Source: Bufo bufo (Eukaryota; Chordata; Amphibia; Anura; Bufonidae). Taken from it: 64,000 nt of DNA. The first letter of the stretch is position 1; every line of letters begins with the position of its first letter. A model generated the notes under the pieces. That model did not search any database. It was not told the origin of the DNA and worked only from the letters and a program-made list of their open reading frames with translations. The translations under genes and the position numbers were made by a program. Of the stretch, positions 32,401 through 43,326 are shown in pieces. The DNA lies in NCBI RefSeq assembly GCF_905171765.1, contig NC_053391.1, forward strand, positions 110,892,644-110,956,643. Direction: 5' to 3'.

Positions 32401-33551
32401 AACTTTGCTGAACAATCAAAGACAACTCTTAACTTGTCTGGCTTCTTGGGGTGATAAACCCCGTGATGTGGGATGTACCACACTGTCTCTTCCTCTGATA
32501 ATGAAGGGGCTGGTTCTGCATCACCTTTTCTGATTGTTTCTTCCATGAATGCAGTGTAGTGTTCATGGTACTGTCTATTTCCCTTTAATCTTTTCTTTAG
32601 ATGATGAAGTCGAATAAGGGCCAGCCTCTTATTGTTTGGTAGTGCCAGTTGACTGTTGTCTTTGAAGGGTAACGGCATCTCGTAGTGTCCATCTTTCCTT
32701 TTCATTATAGTTTCCGAGAGAAACTGCACGAAGCGAACATCATCTTGAGACACGTACTTATCTTCATAATTTCTTTCAATGAAGTCCATTTCTAAAGCCT
32801 TTAACACATCAGCGACCGGCGGCATTGGCATTTCTTTCACTGCGACTCTGTGTACGAAGCTCTGGCTACCCTGTCTATCAAGATGTGGATTTGCTGATCC
32901 TACAATGCTCCAGCCGAGCATAGTTTTTTGAGCGAAGGGTTCATTTTCGGAGCCGATAACAACCTCCAAGGGAGCCAGTGCTGATGGGCAGTCATAACCG
33001 ATCAGTAGTCCTACTTCGCAATCTTGAAGTGGCTGTAACTTGTTTGCCAAGTGTTTGAGGTGTGACCACTGGAGTGCAGTCTCCTTAGTGGGGATGTGAG
33101 ACTTATCTACTGGAATGAAATCTCTTGTATAGGCTTGACGGAGTTGGACTTGAACTTCGGAGTTGAAGCCACGCACTTGCAGACCGTGAGCAATTTGGCT
33201 TGAAATAACTGTGTCAACCGCTGTCATTGTGCTGAGCCTTAGCTGTAATGGCTTGGTGCTCACACTTAACTTCGATACCAGGTCTGCCAGAATAAAGGTT
33301 GAATCACTCTGTGTGTCAAGTAAGGCATAAGTGAGGATTTCCCTCTGAGGCTCCGTAGTAGCTGACAACAGAACTGGAACAATGCAGGATGTGGCAGACG
33401 TATGTCTTGTCAAAGTATGGGACATAACTTTGGGAACGTTGTCGTTTGCCTTATTTCTCATGCCTACTGAATCATCGTTTGATGCCTTGACAGGCTCATT
33501 GTCTCTCTGTATGTGCAAACTGGTTGGATGACGTCGCCCTTTCTTAAGCAA
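29466..33551 (-). CDS. BEL/Pao Pol polyprotein: protease, RT, RNase H, integrase
   Basis: 1,361 codons, no stop. Protease Asp79 in ALLDTQSDSTF. RT at about 350-570, with MFHQFYIP, HLFGASSSPGCANF and the catalytic FYVDDGLT (498-501). RNase H at about 675-805 (HFSDASNIGYGA, RLELSAAV, FWTDSQVV, NPADHASRG). Integrase: zinc-finger region at about 980-1022 (HYHAAIHH, then CVQCR), catalytic Asp1054 (GMDCFGPF), Asp1116 (HCDQGTNF) and Glu1166 (GGVWERQI). A C-terminal chromatin or tail domain follows (WQLGRVIE). All visible catalytic residues are kept. The frame overlaps the end of Gag by 88 nt in the -1 frame, so the true first residue is probably reached through Gag rather than from its own ATG. Confidence 0.95.
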   Translation of the reverse strand: MLKKGRRHPTSLHIQRDNEPVKASNDDSVGMRNKANDNVPKVMSHTLTRHTSATSCIVPVLLSATTEPQREILTYALLDTQSDSTFILADLVSKLSVSTKPLQLRLSTMTAVDTVISSQIAHGLQVRGFNSEVQVQLRQAYTRDFIPVDKSHIPTKETALQWSHLKHLANKLQPLQDCEVGLLIGYDCPSALAPLEVVIGSENEPFAQKTMLGWSIVGSANPHLDRQGSQSFVHRVAVKEMPMPPVADVLKALEMDFIERNYEDKYVSQDDVRFVQFLSETIMKRKDGHYEMPLPFKDNSQLALPNNKRLALIRLHHLKKRLKGNRQYHEHYTAFMEETIRKGDAEPAPSLSEEETVWYIPHHGVYHPKKPDKLRVVFDCSAKFKGISLNDTLLTGPDLINSLVGVLCRFRKEAVAVICDIEKMFHQFYIPSEMRNYLRFLWWENGQLETEPKEYRMAVHLFGASSSPGCANFGLKYLARQHKSEHPSASAFIEKNFYVDDGLTSVPTVSEASNLILETQGLCKNAGLRLHKFNSNKRDVLSCIAPSERATTSVPVKLSPDSTTEGQVLGIQWSIENDTFSFSVGIKHQPSTRRGILSVVASLYDPLGFIAPFILSGKCILQELCRRGISWDEALPESLCPRWEAWKSSLQALREIKIPRCYHPPDFGNRMKLELHHFSDASNIGYGACSYLRYKNDRDQVHCSFVMAKARVAPTKIVSIPRLELSAAVTAARLSVMLKAELEIEADKEFFWTDSQVVLAYINNEARRFHVFVANRVQLIREITDPTQWHYVDTTQNPADHASRGLHVADISTSSWLSGPSFLWRSEVHASSSSSAELIVGDPEVKPVTTLASQANEQTDTLNRLSRFSSWSMLIKVIARIRRIKTKTYHCSNLVSVEERKEAREVVIGLVQQQVFPQELKLLQRGDSLPSSSPLSCLDPILVQGLLRVGGRLSRSTLSQETKHPVILPKEGHITQLILSHYHAAIHHQGRSQTLTELRANGFWVLGGSKSVAKLIHKCVQCRKLRRPTEEQRMSELPEERIEVSAPFTYCGMDCFGPFITKQGRKEYKRYGLIFTCFSSRAVHIEMLEDLSTDSFINALRCFISLRGAVCQLHCDQGTNFTGAKNELKEALKQCDTKALETFLADKQCEFIFNAPSASHAGGVWERQIRTIRNVLNATTVQCSSRLDDASLRTLFYEAMAIVNSRPLTVDGINDPKAPEPLTPNHLILMKSKVALPPPGKFVKEDVYAAKRWRRVQYLAEQFWSRWKREYLMSVSTRQKWHTPRRNLKVNDIVIIKDDMSPRCQWQLGRVIETTIEKDDLVRRVKVLVGDRRLQDKKDYVSKPSIIERPIQKLVVLIESK

Positions 33552-35290
33552 CCAAAACAGAGATGGTTTTCGTGAATAAAAGCCTTCTTTTCATCGATGG
33601 TTTTTACCGCAAAAGTCGGACATTTAGCGACACCGTGTGTTTCGTCTTTGCAGGCTAGGCAAGGTGGTTTCGGTCTTGAAGCTGAGATATTTGGAACGTT
33701 GAAGGTAGAGGGCTTCATTTGAGTGCTTGTGTTGAGCGCCTTGGCTCTCTTGGGAATTCTCTCATCTGTAGTCTTGGTACTGAGGAGAAAAGGAGAGGCA
33801 ATGGGGTTGCATGCAATCTTAGCTTCCCTTTGCAGGAACTCTGTGAAACGAGCAAAGGTTGGGTATTCTTGGGACTTGTCCAGCTCGTCCACGGCGATGC
33901 GACTCCATCTGCACACGATCCATTCAGGCAGTTTCTTGAGAAGCTTGTGGTTTTCTTCACAATCATTTAGAATAGCTAGGCCTTTAACATGAGGAATGGC
34001 CTCCACACAACCTTGAAGGAAATCTGCAAACTCTCTTAATGCTACAGGGTCATTTGCTGATATCTTTGGCCATTTAGCCAACCTTTCTCTGAAGGCTCTT
34101 TGCACTATGAATGGACCTCCATACCTGTCCTGTAGGATTCCCCAAGCACCTAGATAGGCATCTTCTGAATTTCGGTAGAAGAACCCTTCCACTGCCTTAC
34201 GAGCTTCACCACCGAGATACCTCTTCAAGTACAGCATTTTTTCGCACACAGGGAGTGGTTTCTGATCAATCAGCGCCATAAAGGATATCTTCCAATCTAT
34301 GAACTTCAAAGGATCACCTGTGAATACAGTTGGTTCAGGTATAGGGAGACGGTTGGAGATAAGCAGACTTGCAAGTCCTGGGGTTAGACTAACTTCTTCA
34401 TTTGGTCTTGACACCCCAAGTGGTGTATTTGAAGGTTGAAATGGCACAGCCTTTGGATTCAATGAGTTTCGTGGTTCATTATTTTGGCAGAGGTATTGCA
34501 CATTGTGGTCTGTCTCCTGTTCGTAAATTTCAAGACTATCATAAGCGTTGTAGGCTTTCACTCTTGCTGCAGCTACCTTGACTTCATTTTCTGCTTGTAG
34601 CTGTTGTAGTCTTGTCTTTTCCTCATCCAACTTCAGTTTAATTTCTGCCTCTAGTTTGTTCAGCTTAGCTTGCTCCTCGCGCATCTGTTGCGTCGCCTTT
34701 GCCTGTTCTATTTTGGCTGCAAGATCTGCTTCTGCGTCAGCGCGTTTGCTAGATCTGGAAGTAGCTCTTGAGCTTGCATTGGAGTCTGGTAATGACTCTG
34801 AGAGGACAGTTTCTGTTTCTGAGTTTCCAAAGACTGACTCATGCTCTTCTTTATTAAGCGCCATCCTCACCCTTTCCTTCTCAAGTTGATCGTTAAAGAT
34901 TTCATCTACATTCTCTAGCCGCTTGCTGATGAGGTTGCAGATTTCAGCCGTTAACGCGGTGCATGCATCCATTTTCTTAACAACGTACGGGGTAGTGGAA
35001 TTATTTCGGCACATGGACTCATACTGTTGGTGCACTAACGCTTCTTTGGCTTTAATCTCTTTCAATCTTGTATTAAGGTCTTCAGTTGAGCAGAAACATT
35101 TTAACTTTGTCCTACATTCCTTTGCTAGCTCCTTCCAAGAGTTGCACACCTTGTTGAATGCCTTTTCATTTTTCTTAACTGTTTCTTCGTGCATTTCTTT
35201 GCCCTTTTCTGTTAGGCTTCGCTCTCTAGAGCTGGATCGTACCTGTTGTGACTCTGTGGGTTTGTCTGTTTCTTCAGCAGGTGACAACAT
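33464..35290 (-). CDS. BEL/Pao Gag, 608 residues
   Basis: Starts MLSPAEETDKPTESQQ after a 551-bp leader. The first half is a charged coiled-coil-like region (for example MREEQAKLNKLEAEIKLKLD). The central part matches the BEL Gag capsid-like domain (LPIPEPTVFTGDPLKFIDWK, then YLGGEARKAVEGF). A zinc knuckle C-x2-C-x4-H-x4-C sits at residues 544-557 (CLACKDETHGVAKC), and a partial second one starts at 578 (CFGC) where the frame leaves Gag. It forms the particle coat and packages element RNA. Confidence 0.92.
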   Translation of the reverse strand: MLSPAEETDKPTESQQVRSSSRERSLTEKGKEMHEETVKKNEKAFNKVCNSWKELAKECRTKLKCFCSTEDLNTRLKEIKAKEALVHQQYESMCRNNSTTPYVVKKMDACTALTAEICNLISKRLENVDEIFNDQLEKERVRMALNKEEHESVFGNSETETVLSESLPDSNASSRATSRSSKRADAEADLAAKIEQAKATQQMREEQAKLNKLEAEIKLKLDEEKTRLQQLQAENEVKVAAARVKAYNAYDSLEIYEQETDHNVQYLCQNNEPRNSLNPKAVPFQPSNTPLGVSRPNEEVSLTPGLASLLISNRLPIPEPTVFTGDPLKFIDWKISFMALIDQKPLPVCEKMLYLKRYLGGEARKAVEGFFYRNSEDAYLGAWGILQDRYGGPFIVQRAFRERLAKWPKISANDPVALREFADFLQGCVEAIPHVKGLAILNDCEENHKLLKKLPEWIVCRWSRIAVDELDKSQEYPTFARFTEFLQREAKIACNPIASPFLLSTKTTDERIPKRAKALNTSTQMKPSTFNVPNISASRPKPPCLACKDETHGVAKCPTFAVKTIDEKKAFIHENHLCFGCLRKGDVIQPVCTYRETMSLSRHQTMIQ

Positions 35291-35841
35291 TTTGTTCTAG
35301 TGTGCCTTTGCCTTTCAGGTGTGAGTGTGCCTGAAACCTAACTTGAATGAGTGTTGGCTCAAACTTGCTACTAAGGGCTACGACAGATAACAGGTGTTCA
35401 CACTTGTAACTAAAGATTAGCAAACAATGCATACAGTACTACAAAATGTTTTAAACGAATATACTGCTGACACTTTCTAACCAGACAATTAACCCTTTCT
35501 GTAAATAACTGCAGTTTAGTGGGTTAGGAACTTGGAAGATAGCGTTGCTTTAAATCTGACACTAGGCCTCTAAACACGAATATAATAACTTGATCACTGG
35601 TTTAGCAAAATATTAACTATTTGGCTCGCATAGTAGTTAAGGGCGGCTTCCGGATCACATATAAAGAGCCCGCTATATTTAAAAGTCCACGTGACACGTT
35701 TACTTTTTTAGCCAAGTCTCTGTTGCCAAGATGGCGTCCGCACGTGTCTTGCGAGGCGTTGGGAAGCCTTTACTCACAGTTCGATGAAGACAGCGACGCA
35801 GGTGGTGATGTCGAGTCTCCACCGCAGCGACGAGTTTTCAC
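35291..35841 (-). other. BEL/Pao leader between 5' LTR and Gag
   Basis: Non-coding. It should hold the primer-binding site just inside the LTR (35841 and leftward, reading GTGAAAACTCGTCG on the minus strand); I cannot assign the tRNA. Packaging signals are expected here but not visible. Confidence 0.7.
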
Positions 35842-36503
35842 TGTTACGGCCCCTTTGGCATCGAATAAATAACAAGAGGAGAGCTTCTGACGGGTGCAGT
35901 AGTTTTATTCTTTTGGAACAAAGGTGCGCAGCATGGTTGAATATTATTTTCTTTATCTCCTTGAGCACCGTAAACATGAATATCGTAAGCACCATAGCAC
36001 CATAGCACCGTGAAAACTGTAAATGACATACAACACACTTATTTACAGTTGTCACCAAAAAGGGGGTTACAGGGTTAATTACAGTTGTCTGCACACACAT
36101 CTAATTACATTGAACATTCAAAGAAACATGGTTACATGCAAAGTGCCTTGGATTATACAGTATAGCGTATTTAAAACCAAACAGCATGAACAGGGTTTAT
36201 CTCTAGAACATATACACCTTTATAACAATGCACACTTTTCTGCATACCTCGATCCACTTGCCAAGGGGGGTACAAACTTTAAGCTTTAGGGATTGTCTGC
36301 AGACATCTTCCATGAAATCCTATGCAGACAGCTAACATGTGGCATCTGAGATACAGGAAAAGGCTTTCTTTCTAAGACAGGAGAAGGAGTGGTCTTGTAA
36401 TCCTGCTGATCAAAACATTCCCCAGGGAACCAAAGGGAGGCAGAAAGGTTCCACCCAGCAGTAAGTGCTGAACAAGATCCACAATGATAAGCGGACAGTT
36501 ACA
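35842..36503 (-). repeat. BEL/Pao 5' LTR (right copy)
   Basis: Same length and ends as the left copy. It should carry the promoter that drives minus-strand transcription of Gag-Pol, opposite to aipl1. Confidence 0.95.
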
Positions 36504-36508
36504 CAGTA

Positions 36509-38438
36509 CGTGTATCAAAAAGCTCAAGAGAGCCTGCCTCATCTGAAGAAAGGTTATCAAAGCTAAATTTATGTACCCTAGAAAAGAGCAGGTTTGCAGA
36601 GGATCTGATATCTTTATATAAATCATATAAATAGTCCCTATAATAGCCTATACAATAAATTATCTGTTTCATGGACCCAAAATAAAACCCAACATCACAG
36701 CTATTACTGATTTAGTAATGTCTTAAAGTGTAGATAGCTTTAAGAAGGGTAGCTGTCTTCCTTTTAAAACACAATCTAGTGGGTTACTGTGAAACCCTCG
36801 CTGGCATTCTCATCTCCTTAATTAAAACACCATTTGCCTATAGACTCTTGATGAAGTCATAACTAGAGGTTCACTTACTTTTTCTACCTGCATTTTGGAT
36901 GTTTATGATGTTTGACTTGATTCTAGGGAACTGTTGGCAGCAGGGGTCATGAAGAAATATTTCCCACCGGGGTGCCCTGTGTTGTACCTTCTGTTGCCTT
37001 CTCATATAGCGTACTGTCATACAGTGTGCAAATACCCATACCAAACAGTGCCTAAGCATAAGCGCCATATAGTATGGCGTCTAACTAACTGTGTCATCTG
37101 GTAAAGCAGCTCTGTAATAAAGCAATTTAATAAAAGTGCTATCAATTGTCTAAATAATACTGCTAAACAAATACCATCATTATGATTGTCACAAGCCTCA
37201 GAAGCCAGGCTATCTCAGGAGCTACCTTCAGCAAGGGCTTCTGATGTCCCATAACCATACACACCACACACAGCCTTTGGTTTCATGTAGAATTCATGTA
37301 GAGTATTAGAGTATTGAAGGTTGGTTGTAGTCTTAAATCGTTGTAAGCATGGACAGGGTGCAGACTTTTGGTCCAGACTTTCACCTACCTTCTGCATACT
37401 TGCCATTATTCTGATTGCTAAATTTGGGGTATTTAAGGCCTCTTAATAAATTAGGTGCATCTATGGCATTCTGTGCATCATAAACTCAAATCTGCGCCAG
37501 CTAGGGGCTTGAGTTATAACTTATGCCAGTTTCTGGGCTAAGATATAGTAAATCTGGGGCACCACAACAGACTCCGTCCCTCTTGCTAAGCCCCAGTCCC
37601 TTTCTTGCCACTGTAGAAAAGAAGCTCAAAAAGTCTTAAAATATGGCACAAATGGGTTGTGCATCATAATTTTCAGCTTTTTAATGGCACAATATTGGTA
37701 TAAATAGATTAATAAATCTCCCCCCTTGTGCCTCCCAGAATGTATCTTCTACTTAGTCAACAGTTATCATTATAGTAATTACTGTCACCAATAAGAATGT
37801 TGTGTGAAGAATTCTGATCTGACTTGTTCAGTTCCTGGCATTTGAATAGTTTTTTTATTTTTTTTTACCATTTTACCCCCCACCACCTTCCCATTGTGAA
37901 TTCTAGGTCTCTGAAAAGTTCAGCACCAGACAGCAGTTCATATAAAGTGCAGATCCCATTATATGAAACGTACAGTTTTTAAAGGTCACCAATCGAATAA
38001 TATTTCTGGGCATTTGTTGGCTGCCATACGTAAATACTGTATAAAGAAGATTGCTTCCTTTTAGACAGAGTGCCTGAAGTGCACAGTAAGTGGTATCACA
38101 AAGAGTTGGAAAGCCTTTTACTGAAGCTTGCAGTTACTTCCTCCAAGTAAAATACAAACATAATATAAAAAAACAGGATGAACATACTCAAAAAGACCTG
38201 ATAAAATGGTGATATCACTGAAGATGAAAAAGGCTTGGAAATAAGAAAAGTCTTTTAGAATAGAAGAAGTTCTGGAAAAAGTTATTCTCTACGGACACAG
38301 TATGCACTAATCTTGTTTTATAAGCTTGTAGAGATCAGAAAGATTATGCTAGACTATATAGAGATGTTGATGGCTTTTATCCTCTATCTATACTGTCACA
38401 TCTTGTAAAAATAACTTTATTGGTATTAACCCCTTACA
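36509..38438. other. 1.9 kb intron sequence, nothing recognised
   Basis: AT-rich, no open frames with known motifs, no clear terminal repeats. May be old, unrecognisable repeats. Confidence 0.5.
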
Positions 38439-39216
38439 GGAAATCTGTCACATGGATTATGTCTAATAAAGTAAAAGTATTCTGATGTAGAACATAACAC
38501 CTCCTTCCCTGATGTACCTTCCATTCAGCGTTTCTTGTTTTCTATCTTGTATGATATGCAAATTAGGCAGTAAGGTGCCCAGAGGGGCGTTATTTTCTTT
38601 CAGTGGTGCCCAGGAATGCCCCCATCCAGTGCTAGGGCCCACCCTCCAGCAGAGCCCAAGCAGGCCTCTCCTGGGTCGAGACTCCCCATCCCCATCAGTG
38701 CCCATGTTGCCCCTCCCCCGCTACGTCACTGATGCGGGGTAACACCGCCCACACTTGCCTTCAGCTTCGCAGAGAAATATAGTGCAGGCACAGTACCAAA
38801 GACTGCCTGTGTGCTTCATGTCCTGCTGAGGGCATCAGCCTCAAATGAGTCACTGGGCATGCGCCTGCACGAGATTTCTTTGCGAAGCTGAAGGGAAGTG
38901 TGGACGGCATTACCTCGAGTCATTGACGTAGCGGGGGAGGGATCGGCAGCGGCGCTGATGGGGATGTGGAGTCTCAGCCCAGGACTCTGCTGGAGGGCGG
39001 GCCTAGGCACTGGATGGGGGCGTTCCTGGGCAGCGTTGAAAGAAAATAATGTACCTCTGGGCACCTTACTGCCTAATTTGCATATCATACAAAGATGATT
39101 TTCACCTAGATAGAAAAAAAGAAACGCCGAATGGAAGGTACATCAGGGAAGGAGGTGTTATGTTCTACATGGGAATAGTTTTACTTTATTAGTGATAATC
39201 CATGTGACAGATTTCC
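38439..39216. mobile_element. 780-bp near-perfect foldback element
   Basis: Left: GGAAATCTGTCACATGGATT. Right: the complement, AATCCATGTGACAGATTTCC. Pairing runs through almost the whole length: CCTCCTTCCCTGATGTACCT with AGGTACATCAGGGAAGGAGG, TGCAAATTAGGCAGTAAGGT with its complement, and CCATCCAGTGCTAGGGCC with an approximate partner. Arms are about 370 bp. The CTGTCAC-type terminus resembles the elements at 5134 and 51581. Confidence 0.85.
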
Positions 39217-39862
39217 TTTCACGCATAATGCCTGTGTACGGCATTGTACATGTACAGCATAATGCGCCCGCATTTGTATAGCGCTCTGTAGGGGTGAGGA
39301 AATTGCGCTTCGGATCCAAGATCCGAAGTCAATTAGTTCCCCAAGTTCATTTTAATGTGTCTCCGCACAGCATTAAACTGTATGCGCTGTGTGGTGGCAA
39401 AATTACTTCAGTATGAAGTCTCGCGAGACTTCGGTGAAGAACTTCGGGCTTCGATTCTACAACTTTAAAAATATTTTAAAAGAGCAATCTGAAGTTGACT
39501 TCGATGCCTTCTACATCCTTCCCAGGGTTGAAAACTCCATCCACTACTCTCTCCATCATCCCCTTGCTTTCTCTTCCTAATGTTTCCTCCCACACAGCCT
39601 CGATATGACAAGCAGTGGACTCTGCCTACCCTACTTGTGGATTGAGAGCGCCGACCAGGCCATTTCTAGATCCCATGGGTCTGACATCACGGGGATTCTG
39701 ACAAAGGGGATCATGGGAGGCCTGGTCGTGATGTCATAAGAAATACAGTCTACAGGGTCACGTGACCACTCTTCCGATCTCTGAAATGAGACAGATGCAG
39801 GGCCTGGTTGGGGAAGCATAGAGAAAGGGAAAGGGAAGGTTTTATACCCAGAAAACCCCTTT
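39217..39862. other. Mostly unrecognised; repeat fragments
   Basis: 39296-39500 carries TTCGGATCCAAGATCCGAAG and GTCTCGCGAGACTTCGG short palindromes. 39650-39862 ends GGTTTTATACCCAGAAAACC, the right end of a MITE related to the 10956 family. No gene seen. Confidence 0.4.
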
Positions 39863-40162
39863 AAAGGGGTTGTGCAGTGGCTTAATTTTAAAGACCTGCT
39901 TGAAGGAGTAGTGAACACTGATTCCTCTTCAAAATGGTCTCCTTTGTAGAGGCAGTGCAGTATAATTTCAACTACTCCGTCCCGTTCAAGTGAAAGGGAC
40001 GAGCAGCTGTAATTGCCCTGCACCTCTGCTTCAAAGGTGATGGCGCGCAAGTCATTTTAGATAGAAAGCATCGCTCGCCGCTAACCCTTCAAACGGCTGA
40101 TCAGCGATTGGGTTGCCGGGAGTCAGACCCCTGGCGATCTCTGATATTCACAAAACCTTTAA
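39863..40162. mobile_element. MITE with TTAAAGGGGTTGTGCAG end
   Basis: The left end starts TTAAAGGGGTTGTGC and the right end reads CACAAAACCTTTAA. The inner parts are diverged. It contains GCTGATCAGCGATTGGG and CAGACCCCTGGCGATC, seen in related MITEs in this window. Confidence 0.45.
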
Positions 40163-41342
40163 GTCTTTTAGAACTCGAGTGCATGTTGTTATTGAGAAGA
40201 TTTTTAGAAAGATTTATTTCAGGGTCATTTACAAAATCCTTTTAACTGCAGGCTCATCAATTCTTAAGAAGATTACAGCAGTCCTTGAGTGATTGTGGAG
40301 ATCAGATGCATAACATATGGTGATGATTCCTCTCCCCTCTGCTGCACTATGTACCGGTGCAGTCGGCTCAGCTGAGCCTCAGAGCATACAGAATTACCAA
40401 GAGCTGCAATACCTACAGCCTCACAAGCTGCCATGAATAATGCATCGGTATTCACATATAATGAGTTTATGTTTTCCCCAGAAGCTTTCAAATAGTGATG
40501 CCTTTGATGGTATTTTATCCCTGACATGTTCACATCAACGCATTATCACTTTATTTTACCTTTTCTAATGTATCAGCTCTAGTACGACTACAAATGAGCA
40601 GACTGGCCCCCATAGACAGGATACATGGTAAGAAACAGAACCATACCCAGGATCATTGTACGGCGTGTACGGCGTGGCCTGTTTCAAACTACAAATGGTT
40701 TATTTCCATATATGACTTGTTGAAAAGCTATGGCTGTATTCACACATGTTAATACATGTTAAAAGCTCATTATTCAGGACTACAACGCTGATTGCGATAC
40801 AGATGTTGAAAAGCCCAAAACTGCGAATGGCTAAGTTATATTAGATTATCATTTTTCAGAAAACATTTTCACTATACTTAAAGAAGTTTCCATGGGTTAA
40901 AAATACAGTGCAACACAAAAATAATGCACTTTACCATGTTTTTATCTTTGCAAAAGTGGAGGTAGACCATCATTGGCCACCGTTTGTGACATGTAATCCA
41001 TATATTAATTGGCCTTTGCGGCCACTTGGGTGTGTACACGTCACCACGTTCTTGTGTAAACTGAGGGGCAGGAGACAGCACTTCTCTATGTGCCCTATTA
41101 AAGGGGTTGTGTCACTTTAGCAAATAGCATTTATCATGTACACAAAGTTAATACAAGTCACTTACTAATGTATTGTGATTGTCCATATTGCTTCCTTTGC
41201 TGGCTTAATTAATTTTTCCATCGTATTATACACATATTGTTTCCAGGGGTTATATCCACCGCTGCAGCACAGATACGAGATGGTCGGGATGGGAGCTGCT
41301 GCACATATGTGCCTATTCACTCTCCCATAGTCCCGGCCACTC
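40163..41342. other. Mostly unrecognised intron sequence
   Basis: From 41101 on, AAAGGGGTTGTGTCACTTTAG looks like the left end of another MITE of the 'AAAGGGGTTGT' type. Nothing else recognised. Confidence 0.4.
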
Positions 41343-41660
41343 GGGTTGAGCGAATCGAAGTATCCAAAGTGGACTTCGATCCAAATTTCAGGGCAAATTC
41401 GATTTGCTGCGAAGCCGAATTTACTCGTACTTTGTGGTAACGTATCAATTCTCCTTGAAATGGCGTTAAAAAAGCCCAAACACATACTCACCTCATCATG
41501 AAGAGGCTGCCGCGGCCATCTTGATTGATGGTCCCATGCGAAATCTCGTGTGCAGTGACGTATGACGTCACCACGCCTTTGGGTGAGATGGCGTGGGAGT
41601 TTGTGCACGGGATCTTCAATCAAGATGTCCGCAGAGGGATCTTCCTGCTCAAATGGATAA
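41343..41660. repeat. hAT-like non-autonomous repeat fragment
   Basis: Contains GGGTTGAGCGAATCGAAGTA, CGAAGCCGAATTTACTCG and an internal inverted pair (GGCCATCTTGATTGATGGTC with an approximate partner at 41608-41632). A similar text, with GCCATCTTGATTG, lies near 47585. Boundaries are unclear. Confidence 0.4.
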
Positions 41661-42015
41661 GGTGAGTATTTTTTTTAAGAAGAAGAAGAAGAAGATCCTT
41701 TTATTGTCCCTCAGTGGGGAAATTTCGGCATAACAGCAGCAATCACATTCACAACAGGAGCAAAATAAGAGTAATTAGAAATGAAAGAGTAAAATACAAG
41801 AAAAACATAACACAGAATTTACTTTAAAAATTCACTACTGGGTTTCTGGGAACAGTGTTGGTTATAAGTCCTAACCGCTGCTGAGAGGAAGGACCTCCGA
41901 TAACGTTCCTTCGTGCACCTAGGATGCAGCAGTCTGTCACTGAAGGAGCTCTCCAGCTCCACAACAGCTTCGTGCATGGGGTGGGAGACATTGTCTAACA
42001 ATGATGTTAATTTTG

Positions 42016-43326
42016 CTAGAGTTCTTCTGTCACCCATCTCCTGCACTGGATCAGGGGACAACCTAGGACAGAGTTGGCCTTCTTAATGAGCTTATCTAAT
42101 CTCTGTCTCTCAGCCACAGATAAGCTGCTCCCCCAACAAACCACACCATAGAATATGGCTGATGCCACTACTGAGTCAAACAAGGTCTTTAGGAGCGTCC
42201 CCTGCAGTCCAAAGGACCTCAGTCTCCTCAACAGATAGAGTCTGCTCTGACCCTTTTTGAAAAGAGCATCAGTGTTATGGCTCCAGTCCAGTTTGTTGTT
42301 CAGGTGAACACCCAGGTTCCTTTAAGAGTCCACCACCTCAATGTCCGTTCCCTGTATATTCACTGGAACCAAAGCAGAGGGCCTGTGTCTGCGGAAATCC
42401 ACCACCAGCTCCTTGGTTTTGTCCTCATTGATCTGGAGCTGGTTCAGCTGACACCAGTCCACAAAATCCTGTGTCCCCTGTCTGTACTCTGAGTCGTCCT
42501 CACCTGTGATAAGGCCGACTATGGTAGAGTCATCAGAGAACTTCTGTAGGTGGCAGCCTGGGGAGTTGATGGAAAAGTCTGCAGTGTAGAGGGTGAAGAG
42601 GAATGGTGCCAGCACCGTTCCCTGTGGTGCCCCCGTACTGCAGATCAGCTTGTCATAGACACAACCCTGAGATTTAACAAACTGTGGGCGTTCTGGGAGG
42701 TAGTCAAGTATCCAATGTGACATGTGGTGGTCCACTCCTGCCATCTCCAGCTTGTCCCTCAGAAGTCCAGGTTGGATGGTGTTAAAAGCACTGGAGAAAT
42801 AAAAAAACATGATCCTCACAGTGCTTCCAGGCCTCTCCAGGTGAGTTAGAGCTCGGTGTAGGAGGTAGATGATGGCATCATCCACCCCGATACCAGGCTG
42901 GTAGGCAAACTGCAGTGGATCCAATGAAGACCTCACCAGGGGGCGAATATGGGTGAGAACTAGCCTCTTGAGGGTCTTCATCAGATGTGAGGTCAGTGCT
43001 ACCAGCCTGTAGCTGCTGAGGTCTTTCGGGTGTAAGGTCTTTGGCACTGGTACCACAGAGCAGGTCTTCTACAGCTGTGGAACCTTCCCCAGCCTCAGGC
43101 TCATGTTGAACATGTGACCCAGTATGCCACACAGTTGGTTTGAGCAGCACTTCAGGAGCCTGGAGCTGATGCCATCTGGTCCTGCAGCTTTACGCACCTT
43201 GATTTTCTGTAGTTCCTTCCACACCTGGAGTGTGGTGAAGGACAAGGTGGGCATGTGGGGAGAGGGGTGAACCATGGAGTCCTCTGGTAACATAGTAACA
43301 TAGTACATAAGGCCGAAAAAAGACAT
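42016..43326 (-). pseudogene. LINE reverse transcriptase, broken
   Basis: Main open piece 42322-43056 (244 codons), with SYRLVALTSHLMKTLKRLVL, then TGAPQGTVLAPFLF and QLNQLQINEDKTKELVVDFR. The next piece (42016-42231) has LRRLRSFGLQGTLLKTLFDS. Frames change near 42310 and 43060. Phe replaces the usual Asp of the first catalytic motif (MFFYFSSAFNT, where FxDxSSAFNT is common). Dead copy. Confidence 0.85.

Larger units (their letters stand above)
28631..36503 (-). mobile_element. BEL/Pao LTR retrotransposon, full length and young
   Basis: 7,873 bp with two 662-bp LTRs (28631-29292 and 35842-36503) and a 5-bp target duplication CAGTA (28626-28630 and 36504-36508). On the minus strand the order is leader, Gag, protease, RT, RNase H, integrase, which is the BEL/Pao layout. 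The LTRs differ at only two positions by my reading. Gag and Pol are both open. This is the most complete element in the window. Confidence 0.97.
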
